Shown here piece by piece: positions 8,849 through 17,186 of a DNA stretch of 57,615 nucleotides (the first letter of the stretch is position 1; the number at the start of each line of letters is the position of its first letter). The notes beneath the pieces are model-generated. The model saw only the letters and a list, made by a program, of their open reading frames with translations. It was not told where the DNA came from and did no database searches. The DNA is taken from NCBI RefSeq assembly GCF_000242435.1, contig NZ_JH591188.1, positions 674,252 to 731,866 of the forward strand. The letters run 5' to 3'. Source of the stretch: Dialister succinatiphilus YIT 11850 (GTDB lineage: Bacteria > Bacillota > Negativicutes > Veillonellales > Dialisteraceae). Position numbers and translations under genes: made by a program.

Positions 8849-9805
8849 ATGAAAAAATTATGTCTTGTTACCTATACCAGAAAAAATGAATGTTATACAC
8901 AAGCAATAGATTTAATTGCTCAAAAGCTAAATGAAGATTTCATGGGAGATTTTAAAGTAGTAATTTGTTGCGAAGAGATGATTCATGTTCCTCAAAGTAA
9001 TTACGAAATAGATATATTCCTAAAAAAGGGGACTAAATACAGAAAGCTTATATCCTTAATGGAAAATGATGACTCTTTATATTATTTGAGTATTGATAAT
9101 GATATTTCCGGTAATATACCTGCAATTAGACAATTTGTAAAAAAATTAATGTGTCAAAGAGTTGATATTGGTTGGGGGCGTATTTATGTAGACTCTCCAC
9201 ATGGGTTAATATCCAACTTGGTTGGAGTTGATAAATTACTTTCACATAATTTAATCAGACCCACATTATGGAGTCTAGGTGTTGGAATATCGGTTCCTGG
9301 ACAAATTTTTTGTATTAAAGGCGGGCGATTTAGAGGGAATTTAATCAATTTAGATACATTTTTAGATGATTTAGCACTAGGCCTATATGTAAATGTTAAT
9401 AATTGCAAAAAATATATTGTAAATAAGAACCTGGGGTACGAACGTCCAAACAATCACTTTTGGGGATTATGGAATCAGAGAAAAAGGTGGGCAATTGGAT
9501 ATGGCTCAATACTTAAAGGCGTATTTGGAATAAATAATTATAGGTGGAAGGTTATAATACATGGACTGGGATATCATTTTTCTTGGATATTGAACTGGGC
9601 AATTGCAGGACTGCTTCTGGTGAAATTTTTCCCGATTTGTATTTTGTATCTTATATTTCTTAGCTTTATAATTGTAGGGAAAAATTTAAAAATGCTTCCT
9701 TACGCTTTTCTTTATCAATTTATATTTCCATTATTTCATGTTGTATGGATGATCAGTCTAGTAAGATTCCTTTCAAAGGGTGATTCAAATGAATATTATT
9801 CATGA
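8849..9805 (+). CDS. Membrane glycosyltransferase family 2
   Basis: 318 residues. GT2 hallmarks are IDNDIS (DxD) near residue 79, LDDLALG (catalytic aspartate region) and QRKRWAIG (Q/RxxRW). The C-terminal third has two to three hydrophobic segments (about residues 235-310), so the enzyme is probably held at the cytoplasmic membrane and acts on a lipid-linked or exported acceptor. It most resembles the ceramide-glucosyltransferase-like or cellulose-synthase-like branch. It starts four bases after the scaffold fusion gene and ends 17 bases inside the radical SAM gene. The donor and acceptor are not readable. Confidence 0.75.
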   Translation: MKKLCLVTYTRKNECYTQAIDLIAQKLNEDFMGDFKVVICCEEMIHVPQSNYEIDIFLKKGTKYRKLISLMENDDSLYYLSIDNDISGNIPAIRQFVKKLMCQRVDIGWGRIYVDSPHGLISNLVGVDKLLSHNLIRPTLWSLGVGISVPGQIFCIKGGRFRGNLINLDTFLDDLALGLYVNVNNCKKYIVNKNLGYERPNNHFWGLWNQRKRWAIGYGSILKGVFGINNYRWKVIIHGLGYHFSWILNWAIAGLLLVKFFPICILYLIFLSFIIVGKNLKMLPYAFLYQFIFPLFHVVWMISLVRFLSKGDSNEYYS

Positions 9806-11015
9806 TAAGTATATTATACAAAATGAAACATATCTAAAGGGAATGATATTAACAAATGGGATTGTTTTTACACAAAATGCATTGAATGTAGCTCTGATTG
9901 AAAAAGCTAAAATTCAAAACCAGGTATACAATATGCCTATTAATTCTGAAGCCAACAGACCTCAGGAGCTTATCATAACCAATAGGAAAGATAATTATAG
10001 TACAGTTGTATCATGTGTTTCTCCGGTTGATGAAAGCAAGGCTGTTATTATAGATGCAGATTATAGTGGTGAGCTTCTTGCTATTGTTAATAAAAAGATA
10101 TTAGATGATGTAGTTATACATTATGTACAAGAGCCAACTTATTACCATAAAAGAATCACAAACGGAGAATTAGTAAAGAGGTATGTATCTGCATGTGGGT
10201 TAGATGAATTAGATATACTCCCGTGGAAGGGGTGCTCCATATCGAAACCATGCCGTTTTTGTGGAGTTAATAACTATATAAGAAGAGGTGATGTAACAGC
10301 AACTGCAGTTGCTTCGAGTATATGTTTTTGGAATAAAAGATCTTATGATTATTTGAGAAATCTACAGGAAGCGATAAATATCGCATTGAAAGATGCATGT
10401 TATAAGGAACATTTCCATTTGATACTAATAGCTGGCAATTTAGCAAACGATAAATTGGATTTGGAATGTAGAATATTTAGTGAAATAGCCCAATTTATAA
10501 TGCCTTTAGCTGGGCATAAAAGTAGGGAGGGGATAGTGGCGGTTATTTCACCACCTAATGATATAAATCTACTTAGATTACTAAAAAACAGTGGCGTTAC
10601 TAATGTTGTTTTTAACCTAGAAGCTGTAACCGAAGAGGGCTTTAAAAAGTATTGTCCAGGGAAAAATGATTTAGGATTTAATTATTTTATGGATAGGCTA
10701 AATGCTGCTGTTGATATTTTTGGTAAAGGGCATGTATGGAGCAACCTTGTCTTAGGACTGGAATCAGTTGATTTGATGTTACCTGAATGTGAAGCTTTAG
10801 CCGAACGGGGAGTTGTTATGAGTGCGAATGTGTTACATTTTGATAAAGGGAATACTTTAGATTGTGGTGCTCCAGAACTTGGAGACGTTGTTAATTTTTT
10901 CTTTGAATTAGAAAGAATCAACAGTAAACATAATTTTATCCCTTTTTATTGTGCCAAAGCGCTTAGAACGAGTCTAACTAATGAGGCACATGAAAAAAGA
11001 ATTGTATTAAAATAG
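9789..11015 (+). CDS. Radical SAM enzyme with CX5CX2C cluster motif
   Basis: About 408 residues from ATG 9789. The likely [4Fe-4S]-binding cysteines are C149, C155 and C158 in KGCSISKPCRFCGVNN, a CX5CX2C spacing instead of the usual CX3CX2C; this variant is known in HmdB-type enzymes. Downstream LILIAGNLA, VVFNLEAVTEEGFKKYCPGK and VWSNLVLGLES match the barrel strands of BioB/HmdB-like proteins. About 130 residues precede the motif, with no recognised domain. Next to sulfur-donor genes, it could perform sulfur insertion, methylation or carbon rearrangement. The reaction cannot be told from sequence. Confidence 0.75.
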   Translation: MNIIHDKYIIQNETYLKGMILTNGIVFTQNALNVALIEKAKIQNQVYNMPINSEANRPQELIITNRKDNYSTVVSCVSPVDESKAVIIDADYSGELLAIVNKKILDDVVIHYVQEPTYYHKRITNGELVKRYVSACGLDELDILPWKGCSISKPCRFCGVNNYIRRGDVTATAVASSICFWNKRSYDYLRNLQEAINIALKDACYKEHFHLILIAGNLANDKLDLECRIFSEIAQFIMPLAGHKSREGIVAVISPPNDINLLRLLKNSGVTNVVFNLEAVTEEGFKKYCPGKNDLGFNYFMDRLNAAVDIFGKGHVWSNLVLGLESVDLMLPECEALAERGVVMSANVLHFDKGNTLDCGAPELGDVVNFFFELERINSKHNFIPFYCAKALRTSLTNEAHEKRIVLK

Positions 11016-11027
11016 GAGAGGCTAATT

Positions 11028-11858
11028 TTGAAAGTTAAATACTTAGGCACCGGTGCAGCAGAGGGAATTCCAGCATTATTTTGTCATTGCGCTATATGTG
11101 AACAAGCGAGAGTATTAGGTGGGAAAAACATAAGGACTAGAGCGCAGGCACTTATTGATAATGAGTTATTAGTTGATTTTGGACCGGATACATTTTTTCA
11201 TACATTGAAATATAATATTAGATTGGCTGATATTGAATATTGCTTAATTACTCATAATCACGATGACCATTTATATGCACAAGACCTGAGAGCTCGAAAG
11301 CGAAGTAGAGCAATTTTAAGACCCGGAACACCTCCATTAAACGTTTATGGAAGTTTAGGGGTTAAGAATGCATTGTGCCCTGATAAAGAGGGTTTTATAA
11401 CTAAAAATAAAAGTGTACGTTTTGTATTATTTAATGCATATGAACGAAAACAAATTGGAAAATTTACTGTGACCGCATTGCCTGCCGTTCATGGTGGGGA
11501 TAATCCTTTTGTATATGTCATACAAAAGGGAGGCTCTACTTTCTTATATGCACATGATACGGATTATTTTATGGATGAAACCTGGAAATTTATTAGAGAT
11601 TTAAATTTTCATTTTAATGCTGTTTCGTTAGATTGTACTGAAGGTAAAAAGCATATTGATTATATGGGACATATGAACTTTGAAAAAATGGTATATTTTT
11701 GTAAAAAAATGCAAAGTATCCATGCCATAAATGATAAAACTCTGATTATTGCAAATCATATTTCACATAATGGTTTAGTGAACTATGCAGAGGCATGTGG
11801 AATAGCGCAGAATTATGGAATAATAGTTTCGTTTGATGGAATGGAAGTGGAAGTTTAA
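11028..11858 (+). CDS. PhnP-like metallo-beta-lactamase-fold hydrolase
   Basis: 276 residues. LGTGAAEGIP at the N-terminus and THNHDDH (H76, H78, D80, H81) are the metal-site motifs of the metallo-beta-lactamase fold. FCHCAIC (C19, C21, C24) matches the zinc-binding cysteine loop found in PhnP, a phosphodiesterase acting on phosphoribosyl cyclic phosphate. Further ligands are probable in AVHGGDNP and YAHDTDYF. Start TTG 11028 follows AGGAGAGG. It probably opens a phosphodiester or cyclic phosphate in the pathway, or acts on a sulfur or lactone bond. It abuts the following kinase gene with no gap. Confidence 0.75.
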   Translation: MKVKYLGTGAAEGIPALFCHCAICEQARVLGGKNIRTRAQALIDNELLVDFGPDTFFHTLKYNIRLADIEYCLITHNHDDHLYAQDLRARKRSRAILRPGTPPLNVYGSLGVKNALCPDKEGFITKNKSVRFVLFNAYERKQIGKFTVTALPAVHGGDNPFVYVIQKGGSTFLYAHDTDYFMDETWKFIRDLNFHFNAVSLDCTEGKKHIDYMGHMNFEKMVYFCKKMQSIHAINDKTLIIANHISHNGLVNYAEACGIAQNYGIIVSFDGMEVEV

Positions 11859-12452
11859 ATGTTAATAATTATATTTACGGGACCTCCTGCAAGTGGGAAA
11901 AGCAGCATTGCAAATCGGGTAGGAGAGATATTAGGGATTAATGTTATCTCAAAAGATGAATGCAAAATACGACTTTTTGAAACCTACGGATTTACAAATC
12001 ATGCAGAAAAGAAAAAACTTAGCATCCAAGGCGAAAAGAATATGTATAAGGAATTGCTTAATTATGTAAATACGGATAAGGATATAATTGTTGATAATAA
12101 TTTTAAGAATTTTGATGAATTAAGGAAGATTATAAGAGAATCAACAAATGATGTTCAAACTATTTGTTTTAGTTGTATGGCTGATTATCCTATACTGGCT
12201 GAAAGGTACAATGCACGCATACAGAGTGGTAGTAGACATCAAGCATTATATACGTTGAATGTTTATCCAGTAATAAATGGTATCAGTAAGTTTCACCCAA
12301 TTATTACATCGCAAGATGTGGAAAGAATTGAAGCAAATGTGAAAGAAAAGAGCTTTGGAAATTGTGTGCAATACATAAACACTAATAATATAAAAAGAGA
12401 CTTTACCCAAATTGTTACAGATGTAATACATTATATTGAATTGTGTAGGTGA
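11859..12452 (+). CDS. AAA/zeta-type P-loop kinase
   Basis: 197 residues with Walker A GPPASGKSS at residues 8-16 and the family layout of small-molecule kinases related to zeta toxin and chloramphenicol phosphotransferase: ISKDECKIRLF (catalytic-base region), DIIVDNNFKNFDELR, and CFSCMADYPILAERYNAR near the lid. Within this cluster it is more likely to phosphorylate a pathway intermediate than to be a toxin, since no antitoxin gene is adjacent. The ATG directly follows the stop of the metallohydrolase gene, and the gene ends four bases before the next ATG. Confidence 0.65.
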   Translation: MLIIIFTGPPASGKSSIANRVGEILGINVISKDECKIRLFETYGFTNHAEKKKLSIQGEKNMYKELLNYVNTDKDIIVDNNFKNFDELRKIIRESTNDVQTICFSCMADYPILAERYNARIQSGSRHQALYTLNVYPVINGISKFHPIITSQDVERIEANVKEKSFGNCVQYINTNNIKRDFTQIVTDVIHYIELCR

Positions 12453-12456
12453 GAAA

Positions 12457-13623
12457 ATGAAGGAATGGGCTAAAATAGTATTAGAATCAAAAAATCCCAA
12501 AGTTTTATTGATGCTTTCCGGTGGCAAAGATAGTATTGCAACTGCAATTTTGCTTAAAGAAAATAACATCAATGTAGAGGCTATTCATTTTATTCATGCA
12601 TGGGGATCCTCTATACCTACTAATGAGGCCAAGAGAATTTGTAGCGAGTATTCAATCCCTTTGAAGATTGTAGATTTTACAGCAGAGTTTTGTTCATCAA
12701 TTTTAGGATATACAGGTGGCCGACCTTGTTTGCTGTGTAAAAAGGAAATGTATAAGAAGTTATTAAGTATAATTTGTGAAAAAGATTATGGTTGGTTAGC
12801 TATTGGTGACAATGCAGATGATCGTACTACTATAGCACGTATTAAGAATTATATCCTAGATAGTAGTGCGAATAAGAGCCTGGAATGCACAAGCTATTTT
12901 GGATCTGAAATGGGAATTAAATTGCCAGATGGGATGAGAGTATTAAGGCCTATTATTCATATGAAAGCAATAGAAGTCGAATCATTCCTTGCAAGGAAAC
13001 ATGTCAAAGTTCGCAGGATAAATTCAACTGGAGATAAGTATTTTGAATATCATAGGGAAGGATGCCCAATTCAATTTGCTGATTTAGGAGTACCGTTAAC
13101 AACCAGCATATTTAATAAATTGAAAGTATATAATGAGGCTGTGACGGAATATGCACGAGAAAATCATTTTTTGGCATCTGTGCATATTCCATCTACTTTT
13201 GTGGTTACTGTTCCGAAGGGGTATGAAGAAAAATCCTTACAATATTTAATTAGTAGAGGCCTGGATGTTAACCTTGAGATAAATAGACAAAAAAATGAAG
13301 GGAAAATGTATTTTGCATATATAAAAAATATATCTGCAGAACTTTTAAAAAGTCGAATGTATAAAAAAATTGTGTCGCGAATGAGTGAGAGGCTAGAAAT
13401 TAAATGCATAAAGGACGAATATAGTATAGCTGACAAGTTAATATCTGCAGATGTAACTGGTCTCGGAGTGCATTTATCTTTCTTTTTTGACTTTGTAAAT
13501 ATGAGAGCAATGATTCATTTAGAGTTTTATGATGATTCAAGTCTTAGAAGGGAGTTCGGAATTTTTGATAATTTAATTGTTGAATTATTTCACACAAGAG
13601 ATTACATTGTGGCTCATAACTGA
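12457..13623 (+). CDS. PP-loop ATPase, TtcA/TtuA-like thiolation enzyme
   Basis: 388 residues from ATG 12457, preferred over TTG 12436 because TAGGTGAG precedes it. The PP-loop SGGKDS is at residues 21-26, so the substrate is activated by adenylation. C91 and C94 (RPCLLCKK) and C203 (REGCPIQF) reproduce the CxxC...C pattern that holds a [4Fe-4S] cluster in tRNA-thiolating TtcA and TtuA. GDNADDRTT and RPIIHMKAIEVESFL are also family-like. The last roughly 170 residues do not resemble the TtcA tail and may hold another substrate domain. It is last in the AT-rich cluster and the likely user of sulfur mobilised by the desulfurase/scaffold pair. Confidence 0.75.
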   Translation: MKEWAKIVLESKNPKVLLMLSGGKDSIATAILLKENNINVEAIHFIHAWGSSIPTNEAKRICSEYSIPLKIVDFTAEFCSSILGYTGGRPCLLCKKEMYKKLLSIICEKDYGWLAIGDNADDRTTIARIKNYILDSSANKSLECTSYFGSEMGIKLPDGMRVLRPIIHMKAIEVESFLARKHVKVRRINSTGDKYFEYHREGCPIQFADLGVPLTTSIFNKLKVYNEAVTEYARENHFLASVHIPSTFVVTVPKGYEEKSLQYLISRGLDVNLEINRQKNEGKMYFAYIKNISAELLKSRMYKKIVSRMSERLEIKCIKDEYSIADKLISADVTGLGVHLSFFFDFVNMRAMIHLEFYDDSSLRREFGIFDNLIVELFHTRDYIVAHN

Positions 13624-13878
13624 GATATGATTCACTGCACATCTCAAAAGGAATTACGCAAATCAGAAATTACCAAGAAGCAAATAGCACATTATATTGC
13701 AGTGGGTATTCAAATTGGGACACATAATTTTATGGGTGTTCAAAGGTACTTAATTGGCCTTTGGAAACTAGCATAAAATTTAAACATTACGTTGTTTTGC
13801 AGTTACACGATACGTGTGTAAAATCATATGATACATTCTTTGAAACCTAGCAAATATGTCTGTTAGCGGTGAGTAAAA

Positions 13879-14196
13879 TTCGGAGGAGGAAGCCTATGGC
13901 CTTTTCCCGTGTCTGTGGAGCCGGAAGCAGGGAAGGTATGGCTCACTAATGTATACCGTTTTAAAGGACTGGAAGCCAAGGCGGTGCTCCTGGTCGACGT
14001 GGAAATGTCTGCACTGCCCAATCCTTTCACCAGACGGCTGATTTACACCGGCGGCTCCAGGGCTGCAGCTTATTTGAAACTGGCACTGAAAGAGGATATC
14101 CCAAAGAACGGCTGTGGGGCCCTTCTTTCCCAAATGGGAGCGGAAGGGAAGAATGCCAGGGACCTGGCCGCTTTCTGGGACATGGAAATCAAATAG
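13879..14196 (+). pseudogene. C-terminal remnant of a UvrD/NERD-type helicase
   Basis: The frame resumes at about 13873 and reads VYRFKGLEAKAVLLVDVEMS and RRLIYTGGSRAAAYL, which match the UvrD_C_2 region (motifs V-VI) of superfamily I helicases. Everything upstream, including the Walker motifs, is missing. Base composition changes sharply at about 13880 from AT-rich to GC-rich, so this is the edge of the AT-rich insertion. A GTG at 13909 could start translation but the product would not be a helicase. Confidence 0.7.
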
Positions 14197-14592
14197 CACT
14201 GTGAAAATAGCGGAAACTTTATGAGGTGCGCAGATCGTTAAATGTGCCATTGTCATTACGAGGGGCGGGAATGCAGCCTGGAAATTCTATTTCTTTCATG
14301 GCATCAAGTGCAGTGTGGCGGGAGATCTCTCGACTCAGAGCCTCAATAGAGCAGAAAGCACATACCACCCATAACGACATGCCGCTCCGCTCGAGATGAC
14401 GAAGCGGCGGGAGGGGATACGAAAAAAGCCGGGCGCCTGCCATTGTGAAATGGCAGGTGCCCAGCTTTGGCTTTTCTATAGATATTTGCCTTTAACAAGC
14501 ATTATGTAATTTGACTGTTTTGTGATTCAATCCAAACACGTGGCTTTTCCAGACAGGCCGCAATGGGCACGGGTTTACGCATGCCGGTTTCT
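14197..14592. other. Intergenic, repeat-like
   Basis: No gene seen. It contains GTCATTACGAGG and a near-inverse CGAGATGACGAAGCGG, a short palindromic unit of the kind dispersed in many genomes, and the terminator of the minus-strand Rpn-family gene. Confidence 0.4.
14422..14466 (-). terminator. Terminator of the Rpn-family gene
   Basis: GGGCGCCTGCCATT and AATGGCAGGTGCCC form a 14-bp stem with one mismatch. On the minus strand it is followed by CTTTTTTCG, an intrinsic terminator about 130 bases after the stop at 14593. Confidence 0.6.
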
Positions 14593-15468
14593 TCAGATGC
14601 CATATTGTTCATAGAGCTTGTTTCTATAGTCTCTATCAATAGATGCTTTTGCCGCATCGGCGGTTTTACCGGCATTCAGCAAGATGGCGATAAGTCTGCC
14701 TAGTTTATCTTCTCCCTTTTCAGTGGCGTACTCGAGCTGGGCTTCCCGGTCCATGATGGCCATTTCACGATTGATGTAGCGGCGTCTTTCTTCGGTATTG
14801 TTGAGGAAAATTTGAGCGGCATCCATGGCGCTTCTGATAGCGGGTTCACTCATGGCGAGTTCCTCCTTTCCTTTCTTGTCGAGCTTGTTGGCAAAATAGG
14901 CCAGCCAGCGTTCCATTTTTGTCATAGCGGCGACTGGTTTGGGCGGTTCCGCAGCGTATTTGGGAATTTCCAGGAAATGAAGCTCCAGGTCCTCCGTCAG
15001 CTGGTGGCCGGTCTGGATATTGTACAGCCCATACACGGCGTGGGGCTCTTTCTGCGGGAGCAGGTTGAAGGCGAGCAGATTCACGGTGATGGCGGGCTTC
15101 AGCCGGTTGTAGGAATATCCTCTTGGCAGTGACATGAGGTACATCTGCGCCCAGTAGTAGAGGGTGCGGCGTTCCATGTTCTTCTCATTGATGACTTGGA
15201 CTTCTACGTCGACCTGTTCGCCGGAGTCCAACACACAGGCGATATCGAAACGGGTGGCCTTGTCGCTTTCATTCTCCGGACTCATTTCCGCATTTGAGAA
15301 CCGCAGGTCCCGTATGGGATGATGCAGCGTGTCCATGAGAACGGCATTCAGGAAATCAATAGTAATCTGTTTGCGCTCTTCCTTACCGAAGATGAATTTA
15401 AAAATAACATCGTTCAGTGGATTGTAATTTGTTATATCCAGGTGCTGGAGATTTTCCGGGATCTGCAT
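14593..15468 (-). CDS. Rpn/PD-(D/E)XK nuclease-family protein (PF12784-like)
   Basis: 291 residues. It opens with YNPLNDVIFKFIFGKEE, the usual start of Rpn-type recombination-promoting nuclease / transposase-like proteins, followed by the catalytic region FDIACVLDSGEQVDVEVQV (D...ExQ) and RTLYYWAQMY. Family members bind and cut DNA and are linked to RecA-independent recombination or phage defence. The start is set at ATG 15468 because AAAGGCGG is correctly spaced; GTG 15477 is an alternative. It stands alone with its own promoter and terminator and lies between two helicase remnants. Confidence 0.85.
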   Translation of the reverse strand: MQIPENLQHLDITNYNPLNDVIFKFIFGKEERKQITIDFLNAVLMDTLHHPIRDLRFSNAEMSPENESDKATRFDIACVLDSGEQVDVEVQVINEKNMERRTLYYWAQMYLMSLPRGYSYNRLKPAITVNLLAFNLLPQKEPHAVYGLYNIQTGHQLTEDLELHFLEIPKYAAEPPKPVAAMTKMERWLAYFANKLDKKGKEELAMSEPAIRSAMDAAQIFLNNTEERRRYINREMAIMDREAQLEYATEKGEDKLGRLIAILLNAGKTADAAKASIDRDYRNKLYEQYGI

Positions 15469-15509
15469 GGATGACACCGCCTTTCATCAAACAGTCTCTC
15501 CTTTCCTCC

Positions 15510-15539
15510 ATTATAGCATGATACGATAAACAGTGTACA
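15510..15539 (-). promoter_or_regulatory. Candidate promoter of the Rpn-family gene
   Basis: On the minus strand TGTACA and TATAAT are separated by 18 bases, and TATAAT lies about 40 bases upstream of the start codon. Confidence 0.4.
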
Positions 15540-15602
15540 GGCTGCATAGGAGTGCAGTCATTTATAAAATTTACACAGACAGTGATAGTATGAGGTGGGG
15601 TA

Positions 15603-15760
15603 TGGCCATTTTTTCATCCCATGTGGTGGATTTTCATGGCAGCGAGGAGGAGAAGCTGGCATATAAAGTGCTTCACCGTCTGCCAAATGACTATGTTTTT
15701 TTACTCCTTCCGCTGGTTGGAGATAACGGGAATCGGATTTCCCTCATTTTTCTTTTTATG
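15603..15760 (+). pseudogene. N-terminal remnant of a NERD-domain protein
   Basis: ATG 15603 opens MAIFSSHVVDFHGSEEEKL followed by AYKVLHRLPNDYVFLLLP, which resembles the first strand and helix of NERD nuclease domains (GE.k.y..L..LpddY.v). The similarity fades after about 45 residues. NERD domains are commonly fused to the UvrD-type helicase whose C-terminus lies at 13879-14196, so both fragments may come from such genes. The order (C-terminal piece first) means a rearrangement or two copies rather than one simple insertion. Confidence 0.4.
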
Positions 15761-15849
15761 AGAAGCAGAACCCCATATACTGTCCATGTGCTCTGCTACA
15801 ATTAAGATACAAGCTGTTGATTTCATAATACACAGAAAGGATGAGTCTT

Positions 15850-16164
15850 ATGAAAGTAGTCAAAGGCAATTTTGGAGAAGGGAAAGGGAAGGCCCCGGTT
15901 GAGGGAAAAGCATTGGAGGAGGTGCCCTTTGAGCATAAGCTGGTGGACTTTGCCAAGGCAAAGGAGGAGATGGAGGAGGAAACGAAGGGGGACCGCGCTC
16001 TGGATGATTTCCTCTCCTCCCTCACGCCGGAGCAGCTGGCGGCGCTGGACAGGGTGACAGAGTCCATGGCGGACGAAGCCTTCGATGCCCTGGACGATGC
16101 GGACGAGCTCATGGATGAGCTGGATGAGGAAATCGACAGGCTCTTTGACGGTCTGGATGATTGA
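15850..16164 (+). CDS. Small acidic protein of unknown function
   Basis: 104 residues, very rich in Glu and Asp. No signal peptide or membrane segment is visible. The C-terminal part (ALDRVTESMADEAFDALDD...) looks like an amphipathic acidic helix. AGAAAGG at 15834-15840 makes ATG 15850 a better start than ATG 15841. It ends ten bases before the LRAT-fold gene and is probably co-transcribed with it. The charge could suit a partner or inhibitor that masks a basic surface; this is a guess. No family recognised. Confidence 0.6.
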   Translation: MKVVKGNFGEGKGKAPVEGKALEEVPFEHKLVDFAKAKEEMEEETKGDRALDDFLSSLTPEQLAALDRVTESMADEAFDALDDADELMDELDEEIDRLFDGLDD

Positions 16165-16174
16165 AGGTGAAAGT

Positions 16175-16660
16175 ATGGACGATATCTGCGATGCCCTTCT
16201 GGGCTATGCCCTGAAGCGGGTGGTTCTGGGAGCCCATGATTATCCGGAGTCCCACAAACGCCTCTACCCCGGCGACGTGCTCTCTGTCTCCCGCTGGGGC
16301 AATCTGTATGAACATTTTGCAGTGTACATCGGCAAGGGTCTGGTGGTACACTACGCCTCCGATGACGGCGACTGGGGCGGCGACGTGCGGGTGAGAAAGG
16401 CGGCGCTGGACGACTTCGTGGCCGACAGTGACGGCTATCGCATCTGCCGTTTCCCGAAATCCATGCCCATCGCCGGCTACCACCTCTACAGCCATAATGA
16501 AACGGTGGAGCGGGCCCTGTCGAGGCTGGGAGAAACGGACTACAGCCTCTTTTCCAACAACTGCGAACACTTCGCCATCTGGTGCCGGACAGGATTGTCA
16601 TTGTCAAAACAGGTGGAAGAGTTTCTGAGGGAAATCGTAAGGGACACGCCTTTAGCGTGA
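16175..16660 (+). CDS. LRAT/NC-domain protein (NlpC/P60-related thiol acyltransferase fold)
   Basis: 161 residues. LYPGDVLSVSRWGNLYEHFAVYIG carries the first conserved His of the lecithin retinol acyltransferase family and NNCEHFAIWCRTG carries the catalytic NCEHF cysteine. Family members transfer acyl groups or hydrolyse lipids or amides; bacterial members are mostly uncharacterised. The frame opens earlier (16085), but GAAGGTGAA before ATG 16175 and the preceding gene's stop favour the later start. No signal peptide is seen, so the product should be cytoplasmic. It sits with the acidic protein upstream and the membrane-module genes downstream. Confidence 0.75.
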   Translation: MDDICDALLGYALKRVVLGAHDYPESHKRLYPGDVLSVSRWGNLYEHFAVYIGKGLVVHYASDDGDWGGDVRVRKAALDDFVADSDGYRICRFPKSMPIAGYHLYSHNETVERALSRLGETDYSLFSNNCEHFAIWCRTGLSLSKQVEEFLREIVRDTPLA

Positions 16661-17186
16661 GGGGTGACGGCCCTGCGGGCCGAGGGCGCGGTTTTTCAAT
16701 TTTATCATAAGAGGCGCCCTTCATCATTTAAAGGGCGCCTACCATTGCCGCCGGAGGCGGCTTTAGGCTCCTTCCCCAGGAAGGAGCTGGGCGAAGCCCT
16801 GAGGATAGGTCCGAAATTTAGAGGAATTGCTTTTTATGCAACTGACTCCCCTATCCTCCGTCGCCTTCGGCGCCCCCTTGCTGGGGAAGGAGGGCTTTTC
16901 CTCTTCGTCGTGCAGCACTGGTGACATAAAGTAAATCCCGTAACGCTGACTACAAAACGCATCGCCGAAGGCGATACCTCCACCCTTTGAACCCTTTGAA
17001 CCTTCTGAACCCTCACGCCGCAGGCGTGACCATAAGCCGCTGTCAAACTTAAGGACCCTCCGGCCTTTAGGCCAGTCCATCTTAAGAACCTTTCTCCTTG
17101 AAAATAGGTTATAATGAAGAAAACACATTACACGCAATACTCAATACTCAATACTCACAGTCTTTGATTTCATGGGGAGGTCAGGT
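16661..17186. other. Intergenic, dispersed-repeat rich
   Basis: No gene seen. The region begins with a GC-rich inverted repeat (GACGGCCCTGCGGGCCG), holds a copy of the 57-bp hairpin repeat at 16765-16820, a GCAGCACTGGTGACATAAA motif near 16912, and a TATAAT at 17110-17115 just upstream of the HNH gene. Confidence 0.5.
16765..16820 (+). repeat. Dispersed intergenic hairpin repeat, copy A
   Basis: It contains CTCCTTCC...GGAAGGAG and GGGCGAAGCCC hairpins followed by GATAGGTCCGAAA. A near-identical copy lies at 25133-25189. Confidence 0.75.

Noticed and set aside
11859-12452. Zeta-type toxin of a toxin-antitoxin pair
   Set aside because: No small antitoxin gene is adjacent and the gene is tightly coupled to biosynthetic genes, so a pathway kinase is more likely.
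15756-16727. Large minus-strand frame over the acidic and LRAT genes
   Set aside because: Pro/Ser/Arg-rich nonsense typical of GC-rich antisense frames; the plus strand has recognisable LRAT motifs.
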